Notes: generated by a model not told the origin, from the sequence alone. 64,000 nt of DNA from Sporosarcina obsidiansis (GCF_009651005.1 NZ_WHVW01000004.1:151485-215484); one strand, 5' to 3'. Counted from the stretch's first letter, positions 48,311 to 57,630 are shown. Numbers and translations: made by a program.

Positions 48311-48377
48311 TTCCGACAATAATAGTGAGGAAGTTTTCCGCAATCTGACATAATTTTGACCGGACAAGCTCTATGAT
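48311..48377 (+). promoter_or_regulatory. Candidate Spo0A-activated promoter of sirA
   Basis: CTGACA (48345-48350) and TATGAT (48372-48377) are 21 bp apart, a long spacing like that of Spo0A-activated sigma-A promoters such as spoIIG. Upstream lie two inverted 0A-like boxes: TTCCGACAA at 48311-48319 (reverse strand TTGTCGGAA, one mismatch to TTGTCGAAA) and a weaker TTTTCCGCAA just before the -35. Confidence 0.5.
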
Positions 48378-48398
48378 AGGTTTTAGGAGGTGTTCTTT

Positions 48399-48839
48399 AT
48401 GAGGAAATATGAAATTTTCAAGATTAAAGCAGAATATCAAACCTTCATAATGGGACGTGAACGGTTATTATTTGATTTGTTAGCAATGGGTCCTTCTACT
48501 AATTATCAGGAAATTGAATATTTATGCGATCAATTAAATGAATTAGAACTAGATCAGCTCATCAAAGGTAAACTGGGAAAAAGTTTTCACGAAGTTGATT
48601 CATACCATAATGAGTATCGACTGACCCATTTGATTAAGGGAGAGGTTTTTATCAAGACGGGTTCGCATTGCATCCAAGTTTATTGTCAAGGATCGAGAAT
48701 GTTAGACTTAGATTTATTTGTCGCGCTATCTAGCTCTACAGATCGTTTTTTTGCTGTAATGAATGAACAAGAGGAATGCGGTTGGTTAAAACCACTCAAA
48801 TATTCTGAGCGAATGATCTTAGAAGATGTAGTAATATAA
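48399..48839 (+). CDS. sirA: Sporulation inhibitor of replication, SirA
   Basis: A 146-residue protein that binds DnaA domain I and blocks new replication at the start of sporulation in B. subtilis. Similarity is spread: MRKYEIFKIKAEYQTFIMGRE at the start, FFAVMNEQEECGWLKPLK at the end. ATG 48399 follows TTAGGAGGTG; an upstream in-frame start at 48390 overlaps that site. The position between tkt and yneF matches yneE of B. subtilis, which supports the name more strongly than the modest sequence match. Confidence 0.82.
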   Translation: MRKYEIFKIKAEYQTFIMGRERLLFDLLAMGPSTNYQEIEYLCDQLNELELDQLIKGKLGKSFHEVDSYHNEYRLTHLIKGEVFIKTGSHCIQVYCQGSRMLDLDLFVALSSSTDRFFAVMNEQEECGWLKPLKYSERMILEDVVI

Positions 48840-48951
48840 AAACTTCTGCATATTTTATGAAGAGTCATTGCTATTCACTGCTGCTATGTTGTATAATCCT
48901 TCTTGGTAGTACGTAATCGAACTATTTTGTAGTGAAGGAGGTTTGGCAGCA

Positions 48952-49188
48952 ATGACTTTATGGATAGCAATTGTATTGATCGTCGTCGCTTTGATCGGCG
49001 GGGTGGCACTCGGCTTTTTCATCGCGCGTAAATATATGATGAATTATTTGAAGGATAATCCACCGATTAATGAACAAATGTTACGTATGATGATGATGCA
49101 AATGGGACAAAAACCTTCACAAAAGAAAATTAATCAAATGATGGCTCAAATGAACAAAGTACAAGATAAGCCCGATAAAAAGAAATAA
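48952..49188 (+). CDS. yneF: UPF0154 membrane protein YneF
   Basis: A 78-residue protein with one N-terminal membrane helix ([20 protein letters not shown]) and the conserved [18 protein letters not shown] followed by a methionine-rich [20 protein letters not shown] 48952 follows GAAGGAGG (48934-48941); the TTG at 48943 is too close to it. Conserved in Bacilli and Mollicutes; role unknown. Confidence 0.92.
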   Translation: MTLWIAIVLIVVALIGGVALGFFIARKYMMNYLKDNPPINEQMLRMMMMQMGQKPSQKKINQMMAQMNKVQDKPDKKK

Positions 49189-49192
49189 GTAG

Positions 49193-49238
49193 AAACTCCG
49201 TTGCTAGCTCTATGGCTCATACGGAGTTTTGTTTTTTC
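49193..49238 (+). terminator. Terminator after yneF
   Basis: Perfect 9-bp stem AAACTCCGT / ACGGAGTTT, then TGTTTTTT. Confidence 0.85.
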
Positions 49239-49372
49239 TGTATGAAATAGAATACCTTCACTTCTATACGTGTTGCCATCTGCTGATTGCAAGTGCACAG
49301 TGGGAGTACAAATTTGGGGAAGCAACCACTTCTATGTGCAAATGACTGACATGTAGTTCCTTATTATCGCAA

Positions 49373-50299
49373 TTAAGATAACCGAAAACGATTCAAAAAT
49401 GTTTTAACCGTCTGTAAGTATTCTTGAGGATTGTCGTTGTAAGATTTTGCGTGTGCTCCTTTTTCAAATAGTTTTATCATTTTATCGCCTTCTTTAAGGG
49501 CATATAATTCTTCCGTCATATGAGGTAAGATGAACGTATCTTCTAAGCTGTGAATGAATAAGACGGGTTTGTCAATATACTTTATGACTTCGCGAGGCGA
49601 GACAGCCGCAGACGTATACCCATCACGAATTTTTAAAAACAAGTTGGCGACACGTAAACTCATCGATGTTCGAATTGGCATCTCTGTTCGAATAATATGC
49701 ATTAATTGTTCGGAAAAATCGGAGAATGGACAATCTGAAATATAGAAATCGGCCTCATCTTCATAAGTACCTGCATATAAAAGGGTAGTTGCCGCTCCCA
49801 TTGACTCCCCATGGATCCCAACCAAAGCACGCTTTCCCACTCGATTCCGTACAGCAGACACAACTGCTTTTAAATCTATTTTTTCGTAATATCCAAAGCT
49901 TGTCGTCTTTCCACCTGAATCTCCATGACGACGATGATCAAAAATGACCGAATTAAACCCAAGACGTTCGAATAATCGAGCATACTTTATGGAATTCACT
50001 TTGTTCTCTGTTACACCATGACAGATCACAACCGTTCTCGTTGTATCTAGCGGACGCAAAAAAATGGCACGTAAGTTGTATCCGTTCGGTGAAGGAATCC
50101 ATATATCATCTTTTCGAACCGTTTCAAACCACTGATGGTCAAAACGTTTCGCAATCGTTTCGCGTTGCAAAATGAATTCTGAGTCTTTTATCTTAAGGTA
50201 CATCATCCGATTGGTGACGAGTATTCCAAAAATCGTTAGCACGGCCGTACATACACTGGAAATAACACCTACCATATACATGACTCTACGTTTCAACAA
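49373..50299 (-). CDS. Membrane-anchored alpha/beta hydrolase (YqkD-like)
   Basis: A 308-residue serine hydrolase with an N-terminal membrane segment (residues about 8-30). The nucleophile motif is VGIHGESMGAATTLL (GxSxG as GESMG) near residue 170. The acid is in HSLEDTFILP and the histidine in EKGAHAKSYNDNP. GAGAGGAG precedes two tandem TTG codons (50299, 50296); either may be the start. It is 17 bp downstream of the HMG-CoA lyase gene on the same strand. A DUF3886 (YqkE-like) gene lies nearby, and in B. subtilis yqkD and yqkE are also neighbours. The substrate is unknown. Confidence 0.85.
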   Translation of the reverse strand: MLKRRVMYMVGVISSVCTAVLTIFGILVTNRMMYLKIKDSEFILQRETIAKRFDHQWFETVRKDDIWIPSPNGYNLRAIFLRPLDTTRTVVICHGVTENKVNSIKYARLFERLGFNSVIFDHRRHGDSGGKTTSFGYYEKIDLKAVVSAVRNRVGKRALVGIHGESMGAATTLLYAGTYEDEADFYISDCPFSDFSEQLMHIIRTEMPIRTSMSLRVANLFLKIRDGYTSAAVSPREVIKYIDKPVLFIHSLEDTFILPHMTEELYALKEGDKMIKLFEKGAHAKSYNDNPQEYLQTVKTFLNRFRLS

Positions 50300-50316
50300 A
50301 ATTGCTCCTCTCTTAC

Positions 50317-51216
50317 TTACTGCTCCTCTTTATAGAATTTGTACATAGCGGTTTCAATGGGTCTACAAAGATAAGGAGCTAGCTTATCCACTGCATGGCA
50401 GACTCCATCTATATCGATTCCTGTCTCAATGTGGAGAGAATGAAGCAAATATAGTACATCCTCAGTTGCTACATTACCTGTCGCACCGGGTGCAAATGGA
50501 CAACCACCTAATCCGCCGGCAGATGTGTCAAAACGATCAATGCCCGCTTGTAAAGAAGAGAAAACATTAGCGATTCCCATTTTGCGTGTGTCGTGAAAGT
50601 GAGCGGTGAGTAATACACCTGGAAACATCGCTTTGAGACTGCTGAATAATGAGTAACAATCTACCGGATTAGCCATTCCATCTGTGTCGGCTATGCTTAA
50701 TTCATCGACGCCCATATCAATAAACTGATGACATAGAGCTAGAGTTCGTTCAGGTTTGATAGCTCCTTCATATGGACAGTGAAATGCTGTAGAAATACAA
50801 GCCCTAACATAGCAACCATCTTCTTTTAATTGCTGGATCAGAGGTCGCAATGAAGTTAAGCTGTCGGCAGTAGAACGATTGATATTCTTTACGTTAAACG
50901 TATCGCTGACCCCTATAAAGACAGCCAAACTATCAGATCCTACATTGAGTGCTGCCTGCATCCCTTTTTCATTAGGTACTAGAACGATCTGTCGTCCTTT
51001 CTTCTTTGCGTGGTACATAATTTCTCGCGCATCAGCCATCTGTGGTACCCAGTTAGGAGACACAAAAGAGGTAAGTTCCATCTCTTGCACACCAGCTTGC
51101 TGCAAAGCGTGTATATACGATAACTTTGCTTCTGTCGGGATACTGTTTTTTTCATTTTGTAAACCATCCCGCGGTCCAACCTCGATTAGTGTCACGTTTT
51201 TTGGTAAACTAAACAT
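50317..51216 (-). CDS. mvaB: Hydroxymethylglutaryl-CoA lyase
   Basis: Cleaves HMG-CoA to acetyl-CoA and acetoacetate, the last step of leucine degradation. The 299-residue HMGL-like TIM barrel starts MFSLPKNVTLIEVGPRDGLQNE, with metal-binding residues there and in LLTAHFHDTRKMG. The catalytic cysteine motif is GGLGGCPFAPGATGN. ATG 51216 has AGGGAGG 7 bases upstream; the ATG at 51222 is too close. No other leucine-catabolism genes (acyl-CoA dehydrogenase, carboxylase) are adjacent. Confidence 0.92.
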   Translation of the reverse strand: MFSLPKNVTLIEVGPRDGLQNEKNSIPTEAKLSYIHALQQAGVQEMELTSFVSPNWVPQMADAREIMYHAKKKGRQIVLVPNEKGMQAALNVGSDSLAVFIGVSDTFNVKNINRSTADSLTSLRPLIQQLKEDGCYVRACISTAFHCPYEGAIKPERTLALCHQFIDMGVDELSIADTDGMANPVDCYSLFSSLKAMFPGVLLTAHFHDTRKMGIANVFSSLQAGIDRFDTSAGGLGGCPFAPGATGNVATEDVLYLLHSLHIETGIDIDGVCHAVDKLAPYLCRPIETAMYKFYKEEQ

Positions 51217-51330
51217 AAACATCCCTCCCTTATTCTATTGTACGTAATAAAGAAGAATTAGGGCAATGCAGAGACCTTAATAATTTCATCAGTAATATGG
51301 AGTCATAAAAAAACGAAAGTAGTGAAATAC

Positions 51331-51588
51331 ATGTCAAAAAAAGCGGGGAAAGTTCATAGTGCGCAGCAGAAAAACAACACAGAAGAAACGGTAACACTTC
51401 TATCCGACTTGGTAAGTGATGACATACTTGCAAAACTAAAAAATGCAAAGTCAGAACTTACAACAGCCGAACAAAAGAAAAAAGAGCTAGAAAAAGAAAA
51501 GAGGATAAAAGAACGTAAAGAACGAGAGAAAAATAAAAGTTTTGAGGAATTACTTAAAGAATATGGTGATCAAGGAACAAAATATTAA
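51331..51588 (+). CDS. DUF3886 (YqkE-like) small charged protein
   Basis: An 85-residue protein, lysine and glutamate rich, with a central coiled coil (TTAEQKKKELEKEKRIKERK) and the C-terminal SFEELLKEYGDQGTKY typical of YqkE-like proteins. The start is uncertain: ATG 51331 (MSKKAGKVHSAQ) has only a weak purine run upstream and GTG 51322 is an alternative. Function unknown. Confidence 0.75.
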   Translation: MSKKAGKVHSAQQKNNTEETVTLLSDLVSDDILAKLKNAKSELTTAEQKKKELEKEKRIKERKEREKNKSFEELLKEYGDQGTKY

Positions 51589-51701
51589 ATATCATGATAA
51601 ACGTAAGCTTTCTAAGGTATAATAAAATTGAAAAGTATTGTGGTTAATTATTACATTAACTGAGAATAATTAGAGATCTACTATTGAGGGAGGGGACTTT
51701 C

Positions 51702-52127
51702 TTGGAGTTTTTATACATTGTTTATCATGATAATAGTGAAGTGAGCGAAGGACGTCTCCATGAACAGACATGTAAGAAGGTTCATCAAGCACCTATTGAA
51801 CACCAAATTGTAGAATGGCTTAGACGAAATTTAGAATTGTTCCAAGAGAAGGATCAGGTTCAATATTATAATTTTCCCAAAGAAAAGGTTGAGCTTTTTT
51901 ACAATATATTAAGTGAAGCACATGCTGAAAAGTCAAAGGATACTCCACGCCCATGGAAGTATCTACCTATCCCCGATGATGATGAGTATCCATACATGAT
52001 CGCGGAGTATGAAAAAGAATACGGGTCTATCTATTATGAGTCGTTGTATAAATACATTACAGCACTTGGCGTTATTCTCAATATCTTTGATTTTGAAAAC
52101 AATCAACTGCTTGTGTTTATTCAATGA
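51702..52127 (+). CDS. Hypothetical 141-residue protein
   Basis: I do not recognise this protein. TTG 51702 is the likely start (MEFLYIVYHDNSEVSEGRLH) because AGGGAGGGG (51687-51695) lies 6 bases upstream. It is acidic, aromatic-rich and soluble, with no signal peptide or membrane segment. A TATAAT at about 51620 may be its promoter. It lies 65 bp before the RsbR-like gene in the same direction, so the two may be cotranscribed. Confidence 0.7.
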   Translation: MEFLYIVYHDNSEVSEGRLHEQTCKKVHQAPIEHQIVEWLRRNLELFQEKDQVQYYNFPKEKVELFYNILSEAHAEKSKDTPRPWKYLPIPDDDEYPYMIAEYEKEYGSIYYESLYKYITALGVILNIFDFENNQLLVFIQ

Positions 52128-52192
52128 ATGCTCTTTAAAATACAAATGTAGTATGATACGTAGAATAATGGTGATATTCAGGAGGACATGTG

Positions 52193-53044
52193 ATGGAACA
52201 GATCGATATTAAGCTATATGAGTTTTTGCTAGCTCAATTGCCATATATTACAGATACTTGGCTAGCAATGAGAAAAGTGGAGGACGGATCTGTATATTCG
52301 TTACGTGCTAGCCAAGAAACAGAGGAAACGCTTCGTGAGCAGAATAAATTAACCATTTTAACAATTACTAGCAGTCTTTTAGATGACACGGAAATATTCG
52401 AAAAGAATAAAAAGAAATGGGCTACTGTCGTTGCTCTAAGCAGGGTAAACAGCAAAACCCCTATAGAAGATGTATTGGAAGCGTTAAGCAACGTTCGCTT
52501 GACGTATTGGAGATTTATAAAAGAATTTTATCTTTCAAATGAAGAAAGCGTTAAGATAGATGATTATGTACGGTGGAGTGAAACGATTAATAGGGCATTT
52601 GATTACATTTATGTTGACTTTGCGGCAGCTTATAATAAATTTATTAACAGTAGATTTGATGTACAACAAAGTTTGATCAATGAATTAAGTTCACCTGTCA
52701 TCAAACTAACTCAACATGTAGGGGTCGTTCCTTTGATTGGGGATATGGATGAACTGAGAGCGCAAATTATGTTGGAGAGCATTCCGGCAAAATGTTTGGA
52801 AGTCGATATTACCCATTTATATATCGATTTATCTGGAGTAAATGTTATTGATACATTGGTTGCACAGAAGATTTTCCAAATTACAAAGGTATTGGATTTG
52901 TTAGGGACCAAGTCTACGATTACAGGTATTCGTCCAGAAATTGCGCATGCGTCTACAGAATTAGGTCTTGATTTTACAAACATTCAAACGTTTAGTTCGC
53001 TTCAACAAGCATTTTCGAAAGAATTTAGCGTAATTACCCATTGA
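52193..53044 (+). CDS. RsbR-family stressosome protein with STAS domain
   Basis: A 283-residue co-antagonist-type protein. The N-terminal half (residues 1-150) is helical, like the globin-fold sensor domains of RsbR paralogues. The C-terminal STAS domain (about 160-275) has YIDLSGVNVIDTLVAQKIFQ, where the threonine in DTLVA corresponds to a phosphorylated site of RsbR, and ITGIRPEIAHAS. ATG 52193 follows AGGAGG by 7 bases. No rsbS, rsbT or sigma-B genes are adjacent, so it would act with partners encoded elsewhere. Confidence 0.88.
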   Translation: MEQIDIKLYEFLLAQLPYITDTWLAMRKVEDGSVYSLRASQETEETLREQNKLTILTITSSLLDDTEIFEKNKKKWATVVALSRVNSKTPIEDVLEALSNVRLTYWRFIKEFYLSNEESVKIDDYVRWSETINRAFDYIYVDFAAAYNKFINSRFDVQQSLINELSSPVIKLTQHVGVVPLIGDMDELRAQIMLESIPAKCLEVDITHLYIDLSGVNVIDTLVAQKIFQITKVLDLLGTKSTITGIRPEIAHASTELGLDFTNIQTFSSLQQAFSKEFSVITH

Positions 53045-53084
53045 AAAACCAGGTCACTCTTAAATAGAGTGCCTGGTTTTTCAA
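53041..53084. terminator. Bidirectional terminator between the RsbR-like gene and serC
   Basis: A 13-bp stem (53041-53053 with 53072-53084) extended by ACTCT/AGAGT, with A- and T-runs on either side for the converging genes. Confidence 0.9.
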
Positions 53085-53089
53085 TATAA

Positions 53090-54184
53090 TTATTGATGTT
53101 TTGCTTGGAATTCTTCCATGAACTGCTGCAAAGCTTGGCAAGCTGTAAATGGAACAGCATTGTAAGCAGACGCACGGCATCCACCAACGGAGCGGTGACC
53201 GTTCAATCCAACAAAACCTGCCTCCTTCGCTTCTTGTAAAAATTGCTTTTCAAGTTGCTCGTCTGCAAGGCGGAAAGTAATGTTCATCAGAGAACGGCTT
53301 TCTTTTTCTGCATGACCAGTGTAAAAACCATTACTATTGTCGATGGCATCATAGATCAGTTTAGCTTTTGCTTCATTATTCTGTGCGACTTTTTCAAGAC
53401 CACCCTGTTCCTCCATCCAAGCCAATACTTCACCTAACATATAAATCCCAAAAGAAGGGGGGGTATTGTATAAAGAATTGTTTGAAGCGTGCGTGCTATA
53501 TTTTAGAATAGTTGGAATCGAAGCATTCGCATTTTCCAATAAATCTTTTCGAATAATAGCAACTGTTACACCAGAAGGTCCAAGATTTTTTTGCGCACCC
53601 GCATAAATCATACCAAATTTGCTTACATCCACTGGTCTCGACAAGATATCACTGGACATGTCAGCAATTAAAGGTACAGCCCCAGTGGTTGGGAACTCTT
53701 GGAATTGCGTACCGAAAATCGTGTTATTGGAAGTAATGTGAACATACGCATCATTTTCATCCCACTTGATTTCATCTAACGTAGGAACTCTATTGTAGTT
53801 TACTTCTTTTGTAGATGCGGCCTCGTACACCTCACCAATTGTTTTTGCTTCTTTTAGCGCCTTGTCTGACCAAGCACCTGACATAATATAGCTTGCTTTT
53901 TTTGCAGATGTAAGAAAATTCATGGGAATCATAGCGAATTGAAGACTTGCCCCACCTTGCAACAATAAAACTTCATAGTTTTCAGGGATGGAGAAAAGTG
54001 ATCTCAAACGAAGAATCGCTTGATTATGTACTTCTTCATAGGCAGCGCTACGATGGCTCATCTCCATAATAGACATTCCAGAATCTTTAAAATCGACAAG
54101 CTCTGATTGGGCTTTTTCTAGCACTTCACGCGGAAGAGCTGATGGACCTGCATTAAAATTATAGACAGATTTCTGACTACTCAA
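53090..54184 (-). CDS. serC: Phosphoserine aminotransferase
   Basis: Transaminates 3-phosphohydroxypyruvate in serine biosynthesis. The 364-residue class V PLP enzyme starts with the typical VYNFNAGPSALPREVLEKAQ, has the cofactor lysine in IYAGAQKNLGPSG and C-terminal GHRSVGGCRASAYNA. I choose the second of two tandem TTG codons (54184), 8 bases after GAAGGAG; the first (54187) is also possible. serA is not adjacent. Confidence 0.95.
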   Translation of the reverse strand: MSSQKSVYNFNAGPSALPREVLEKAQSELVDFKDSGMSIMEMSHRSAAYEEVHNQAILRLRSLFSIPENYEVLLLQGGASLQFAMIPMNFLTSAKKASYIMSGAWSDKALKEAKTIGEVYEAASTKEVNYNRVPTLDEIKWDENDAYVHITSNNTIFGTQFQEFPTTGAVPLIADMSSDILSRPVDVSKFGMIYAGAQKNLGPSGVTVAIIRKDLLENANASIPTILKYSTHASNNSLYNTPPSFGIYMLGEVLAWMEEQGGLEKVAQNNEAKAKLIYDAIDNSNGFYTGHAEKESRSLMNITFRLADEQLEKQFLQEAKEAGFVGLNGHRSVGGCRASAYNAVPFTACQALQQFMEEFQAKHQ

Positions 54185-54391
54185 CAAAATCACTCCTTCA
54201 TAAGTTTGCACCACTAAAGTATATATGAAAAAACCTACATGTGAAATAGATATCTACTGAATAACTACATATTCCAAGCTGTTTGGCTATATTGTTTGTT
54301 TCACTGTAAAGTTGGGTATGTTGAAAACAAGTATTACCTACATACTCATCAGACCTTCCACGCAAATGGGAGAAGGAGTGGAGGAGATGTC

Positions 54392-55189
54392 ATGAAAACA
54401 GAAGGACGTAGAAAAAGTTCAAATGTGGAAGATCGCCGAGGTAGAAGTAGTGGTGGCGCTATTGCGTTAGGTGGTGGTGGTCTAGGGATCGTCGGAATCA
54501 TCTTATTTTTATTATTAGGCGGAAATCCAACAGACCTTCTGGATAACGGGGCGAGTACAGGGTCTGAACAGCCATATATTGAAACGGAGCAGGATAAGGA
54601 ATTAGCGGACTTTGTGTCAGTCGTATTAGCAGACACGGAAGATATTTGGACAGATTTATTCAGGCAAGAAGGTCTTCAGTATGAAAATCCTACGCTCGTG
54701 CTGTATACAGGACAAGTTCAGACTGCGTGTGGATTTGGAAGTGCCGCTGCAGGACCTTTTTATTGTCCCGGAGATCGAAAGTTGTATATCGATCTTGAAT
54801 TTTATGATGAATTGAAGACATCATTCAAAGCGCCAGGCGATTTTGCGATGGCGTATGTAATTGCACACGAAGTTGGACATCATGTTCAAACCTTGCTAGG
54901 TATTTCTGATCAAGTCATGCCGTTGCGTCAGAAAATGAGTGAAAGTGAATTCAATAAATATTTAGTGCGGTTTGAATTGCAAGCAGATTATTTTGCAGGA
55001 GTATGGGCTCACTATGCAGAAGGTCGTGGATACTTGGAACAAGGAGATCTGCAAGAAGCTATAACAGCAGCCAGCGCAGTTGGGGATGATACGATCCAGA
55101 AACGTGCGAGAGGGTATGTAGTTCCTGAAAGTTTCACACATGGAACTGCAAAGCAACGGACCTATTGGTTTGAACGTGGGTTTAAGTGA
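54392..55189 (+). CDS. Neutral zinc metallopeptidase-family membrane protein (YpfJ-like)
   Basis: A 265-residue protein: a basic N-terminus, one membrane segment after a glycine-rich stretch (ALGGGGLGIVGIILFLLLGG, residues about 28-47), then an extracytoplasmic domain with the HExxH zinc motif in VIAHEVGHHVQTLLG. The third ligand region is FELQADYFAGVWAHY. ATG 54392 follows GGAGGAG; the longer frame to 54296 adds unrelated residues. Substrate unknown. It is divergent from serC. Confidence 0.88.
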   Translation: MKTEGRRKSSNVEDRRGRSSGGAIALGGGGLGIVGIILFLLLGGNPTDLLDNGASTGSEQPYIETEQDKELADFVSVVLADTEDIWTDLFRQEGLQYENPTLVLYTGQVQTACGFGSAAAGPFYCPGDRKLYIDLEFYDELKTSFKAPGDFAMAYVIAHEVGHHVQTLLGISDQVMPLRQKMSESEFNKYLVRFELQADYFAGVWAHYAEGRGYLEQGDLQEAITAASAVGDDTIQKRARGYVVPESFTHGTAKQRTYWFERGFK

Positions 55190-55233
55190 GGCAGCATGAA
55201 AGGTGGCGACACGTTTACTGAATCCGCTCAATG

Positions 55234-55279
55234 AAAAAGCGCATCTCATTCATAGAATAATGAATGAGATGCGCTTTTA
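55234..55279. terminator. Bidirectional terminator between the zinc peptidase and the OFA transporter
   Basis: A perfect 19-bp stem (55235-55253 with 55260-55278) with a 6-base loop and A/T runs at both ends, suited to the two converging genes. Confidence 0.95.
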
Positions 55280-56563
55280 TTATTTGGTTGCAGCGACTTG
55301 AGGTGTTGCTGATGAGGAGATTCCAGCTTGTTCATTACGAAGACGTTTCATATCGACTCTGATCAAGAGAGAGATTACAAGAGCTACGACAAATAATCCA
55401 GCGAAAAACAGCAAACTGCTTTCATAGCTACCTGTCGTATCTTTCATCCAAGCAGCAAACATTGGTCCGGCTACACCAGCAGCAGACCAGGCTGTTAGGA
55501 TGTAGCCATGAATCGCTCCGAGTTGCTTCGTTCCGAAAATATCCCCAATGAATGCGGGGATGGACGCGAATCCACCACCATAGCAAGTGTAGATAATGGC
55601 TAAAATGATTTGAAATAAAATTGCATTTGTTGTGAATGGAAGTACAGCAAATAATACGAGCTGAAGAGCAAAAAACGTAGTATACGTATTTGGCCTCCCG
55701 ATATAGTCGGAAATAGTTGCCCACCCGAGTCGTCCCGCGCCATTAAATACTCCAAGTACTCCAACTAGAGCTGCTGCTTGTACAGTAGTCATTCCAATAC
55801 TATCAATGGCTAGAGGCTTAGCAGCGGATAAAATAGCAATTCCGCATGTGACGTTTATAAATAACATGAACCATAAGTAATAAAATCGTTTCGTTTTGAT
55901 GGCTTCATTGGCAGTCAGTTGGGCAAGGTCTACCTTGAATTCAGCTTTGCCAGAACGCACTTTTTCGATAAATCCAGGAGGTGTCCAACCTTCCTCTGGT
56001 TTCTCTAAGTATAGAGAAGACAATAGCATGATGACGAAATAAGAGCCTCCCAAAATGTAAAATGTGTTCTGCAACCCAACGTTAACGATCAAATATTCCA
56101 TGATCGGACTACTTATCGCTGCAGCAAAACCGAAGCCCATAATAGCTAAGCCTGTTGCCAATCCTCTTCGGTCTGGGAACCATTTTACAAGTGTGGAAAC
56201 GGGAGCTATATAGCCTACCCCTAGACCGATTCCGCCCAGCACGCCGTAGAAAATATAAAGAAGTGGCAAAGAAGATAAACTGACAGCTAGCCCAGATCCC
56301 GTAACGCCGACTCCGAAGAAGATTGCCGCCAACAATCCCGCTTTTCTAGGACCGTGTTTTTCTACAAAATGACCTAAAAACGCAGCGGATAGTCCTAGAA
56401 ATAAAATAGCGATACTAAAGGTCAGTTGCACTTGACTTGTTGACCAATTGAATTTCTCGATCAATGGGTTAGTGAAGTTACTCCAAGCATATACAGATCC
56501 GATTGAAATATGAATACCAACTGCAGACAACGCGATTAACCATCTGTTCTTTGTCTTTTTCAA
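55280..56563 (-). CDS. OFA family MFS transporter (oxalate/formate antiporter-like)
   Basis: A 427-residue major facilitator with 12 hydrophobic segments. The N-terminal WLIALSAVGIHISIGSVYAW and GFGFAAAISSPI, with IGRPNTYTTFF in the central loop, fit the OxlT/YhjX group. TTG 56563 (MKKTKNRWLIALS) is chosen because AAGGGGGGG lies just upstream; the open frame extends 70 residues further without membrane character. It lies next to fdhD and close to fdhF, so formate or a related monocarboxylate is a plausible substrate. That is inference from neighbours. Confidence 0.87.
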   Translation of the reverse strand: MKKTKNRWLIALSAVGIHISIGSVYAWSNFTNPLIEKFNWSTSQVQLTFSIAILFLGLSAAFLGHFVEKHGPRKAGLLAAIFFGVGVTGSGLAVSLSSLPLLYIFYGVLGGIGLGVGYIAPVSTLVKWFPDRRGLATGLAIMGFGFAAAISSPIMEYLIVNVGLQNTFYILGGSYFVIMLLSSLYLEKPEEGWTPPGFIEKVRSGKAEFKVDLAQLTANEAIKTKRFYYLWFMLFINVTCGIAILSAAKPLAIDSIGMTTVQAAALVGVLGVFNGAGRLGWATISDYIGRPNTYTTFFALQLVLFAVLPFTTNAILFQIILAIIYTCYGGGFASIPAFIGDIFGTKQLGAIHGYILTAWSAAGVAGPMFAAWMKDTTGSYESSLLFFAGLFVVALVISLLIRVDMKRLRNEQAGISSSATPQVAATK

Positions 56564-56791
56564 ACGTACCCCCCCTTTTTTATTAAATACCAAGTGATGC
56601 AGTACTTCTTGTGTCAAGTGTACAGTGAGATCAATGCATAGTTTCCTCACGTTCAGAGCTTCTGTAAACAGTCTGTACAAGTGACGCTTTCGTAGCAGGT
56701 TTTCAAAGATCCGATTATTACAAGCTGAAAAAATTGAACGGAGATGTAGGATTAAGCTGTATGTTAGTATCATTTCACATAATTGTCAATA

Positions 56792-57616
56792 TTAATTTTT
56801 GGCTGTACCTGGAAAGTCATCCGAATTATCTTGCATGATTCTTTCTGGATGTGTGTAGAGATTGAATGTCGTGCCACGTATGAAACCGACAGTAGTAATT
56901 CCAAGATCTTCCGCAAGCGTCAGTGCTAATTCGGTGGGAGCCGATTTTGATAAAATGATTTCACAACCGATTTTTGCCACTTTCAAAAGAATTTCAGAGG
57001 AGATTCGTCCGCTGAACACAATAATTTTATTTCGCACAGAAATTTGGTTTCTCAAACAGTGGCCGTAAATTTTATCAAGGGCATTGTGCCGGCCTATGTC
57101 CATCCTCGATAATAGCAACCGATCGGGATCGCAAAGTGCAGCATTATGGACGCCACCTGTGTGGCGGAACATGTCTGCTTGGTCCTCCATCTCATTCATC
57201 AACGAAAAAATTTGGTTTGTTGACAATTGCACAGATATGCCGCTCATTTTTTTAGCAGTCAATACATCGCTTGCAAAGACAAAGCCTTGTCTGCTCATGC
57301 CGCAACAAGAAGTGATATAGCGTTTGTTTTGTAGTTGTTCAAAGAATGGATAGACGGTCTCTGTTTGAACATGAATAAATCCCTTTTCGATGTCCAAGTG
57401 AATGTCTTTAATCTGCTCCCATTTCGGAACAATGCCTTCAGATGCCAAAAAACCGATCACCATATCCTCGATATACTCTGGTGTGCAAACGATTGTGGCG
57501 AACTCCTTATCATTCAGCTTAATGGTGATCGCATATTCAACAGCCACTTGGTCCTCTTTTGTTGTAAATTGTCCATTCTGAAAGCGAATAATTGGCCGTA
57601 AATGTTGCTGCTTCAT
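56792..57616 (-). CDS. fdhD: Formate dehydrogenase accessory sulfurtransferase FdhD
   Basis: Transfers sulfur from a cysteine desulfurase to the molybdenum cofactor so that formate dehydrogenase becomes active. The 274-residue protein has the cysteine pair in YITSCCGMSRQGF near residue 110, FRHTGGVHNAALC and VGRHNA-type DIGRHNALDKIYG. ATG 57616 follows AAAGGAGG; a GTG at 57634 lies upstream of that site. It is 14 bp after the DUF2294 gene on the same strand, and divergent from fdhF, its expected client. Confidence 0.93.
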   Translation of the reverse strand: MKQQHLRPIIRFQNGQFTTKEDQVAVEYAITIKLNDKEFATIVCTPEYIEDMVIGFLASEGIVPKWEQIKDIHLDIEKGFIHVQTETVYPFFEQLQNKRYITSCCGMSRQGFVFASDVLTAKKMSGISVQLSTNQIFSLMNEMEDQADMFRHTGGVHNAALCDPDRLLLSRMDIGRHNALDKIYGHCLRNQISVRNKIIVFSGRISSEILLKVAKIGCEIILSKSAPTELALTLAEDLGITTVGFIRGTTFNLYTHPERIMQDNSDDFPGTAKN

Positions 57617-57630
57617 GTCTTTTCCTCCTT

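Noticed and set aside
54296..54391. 32-codon N-terminal extension of the zinc peptidase
   Set aside because: GGAGGAG and ATG at 54392 start a normal basic N-terminus; the extension is not typical of the family.
56564..56773. 70-codon N-terminal extension of the OFA transporter
   Set aside because: No membrane or signal character and no ribosome binding site; the TTG at 56563 has a strong one.
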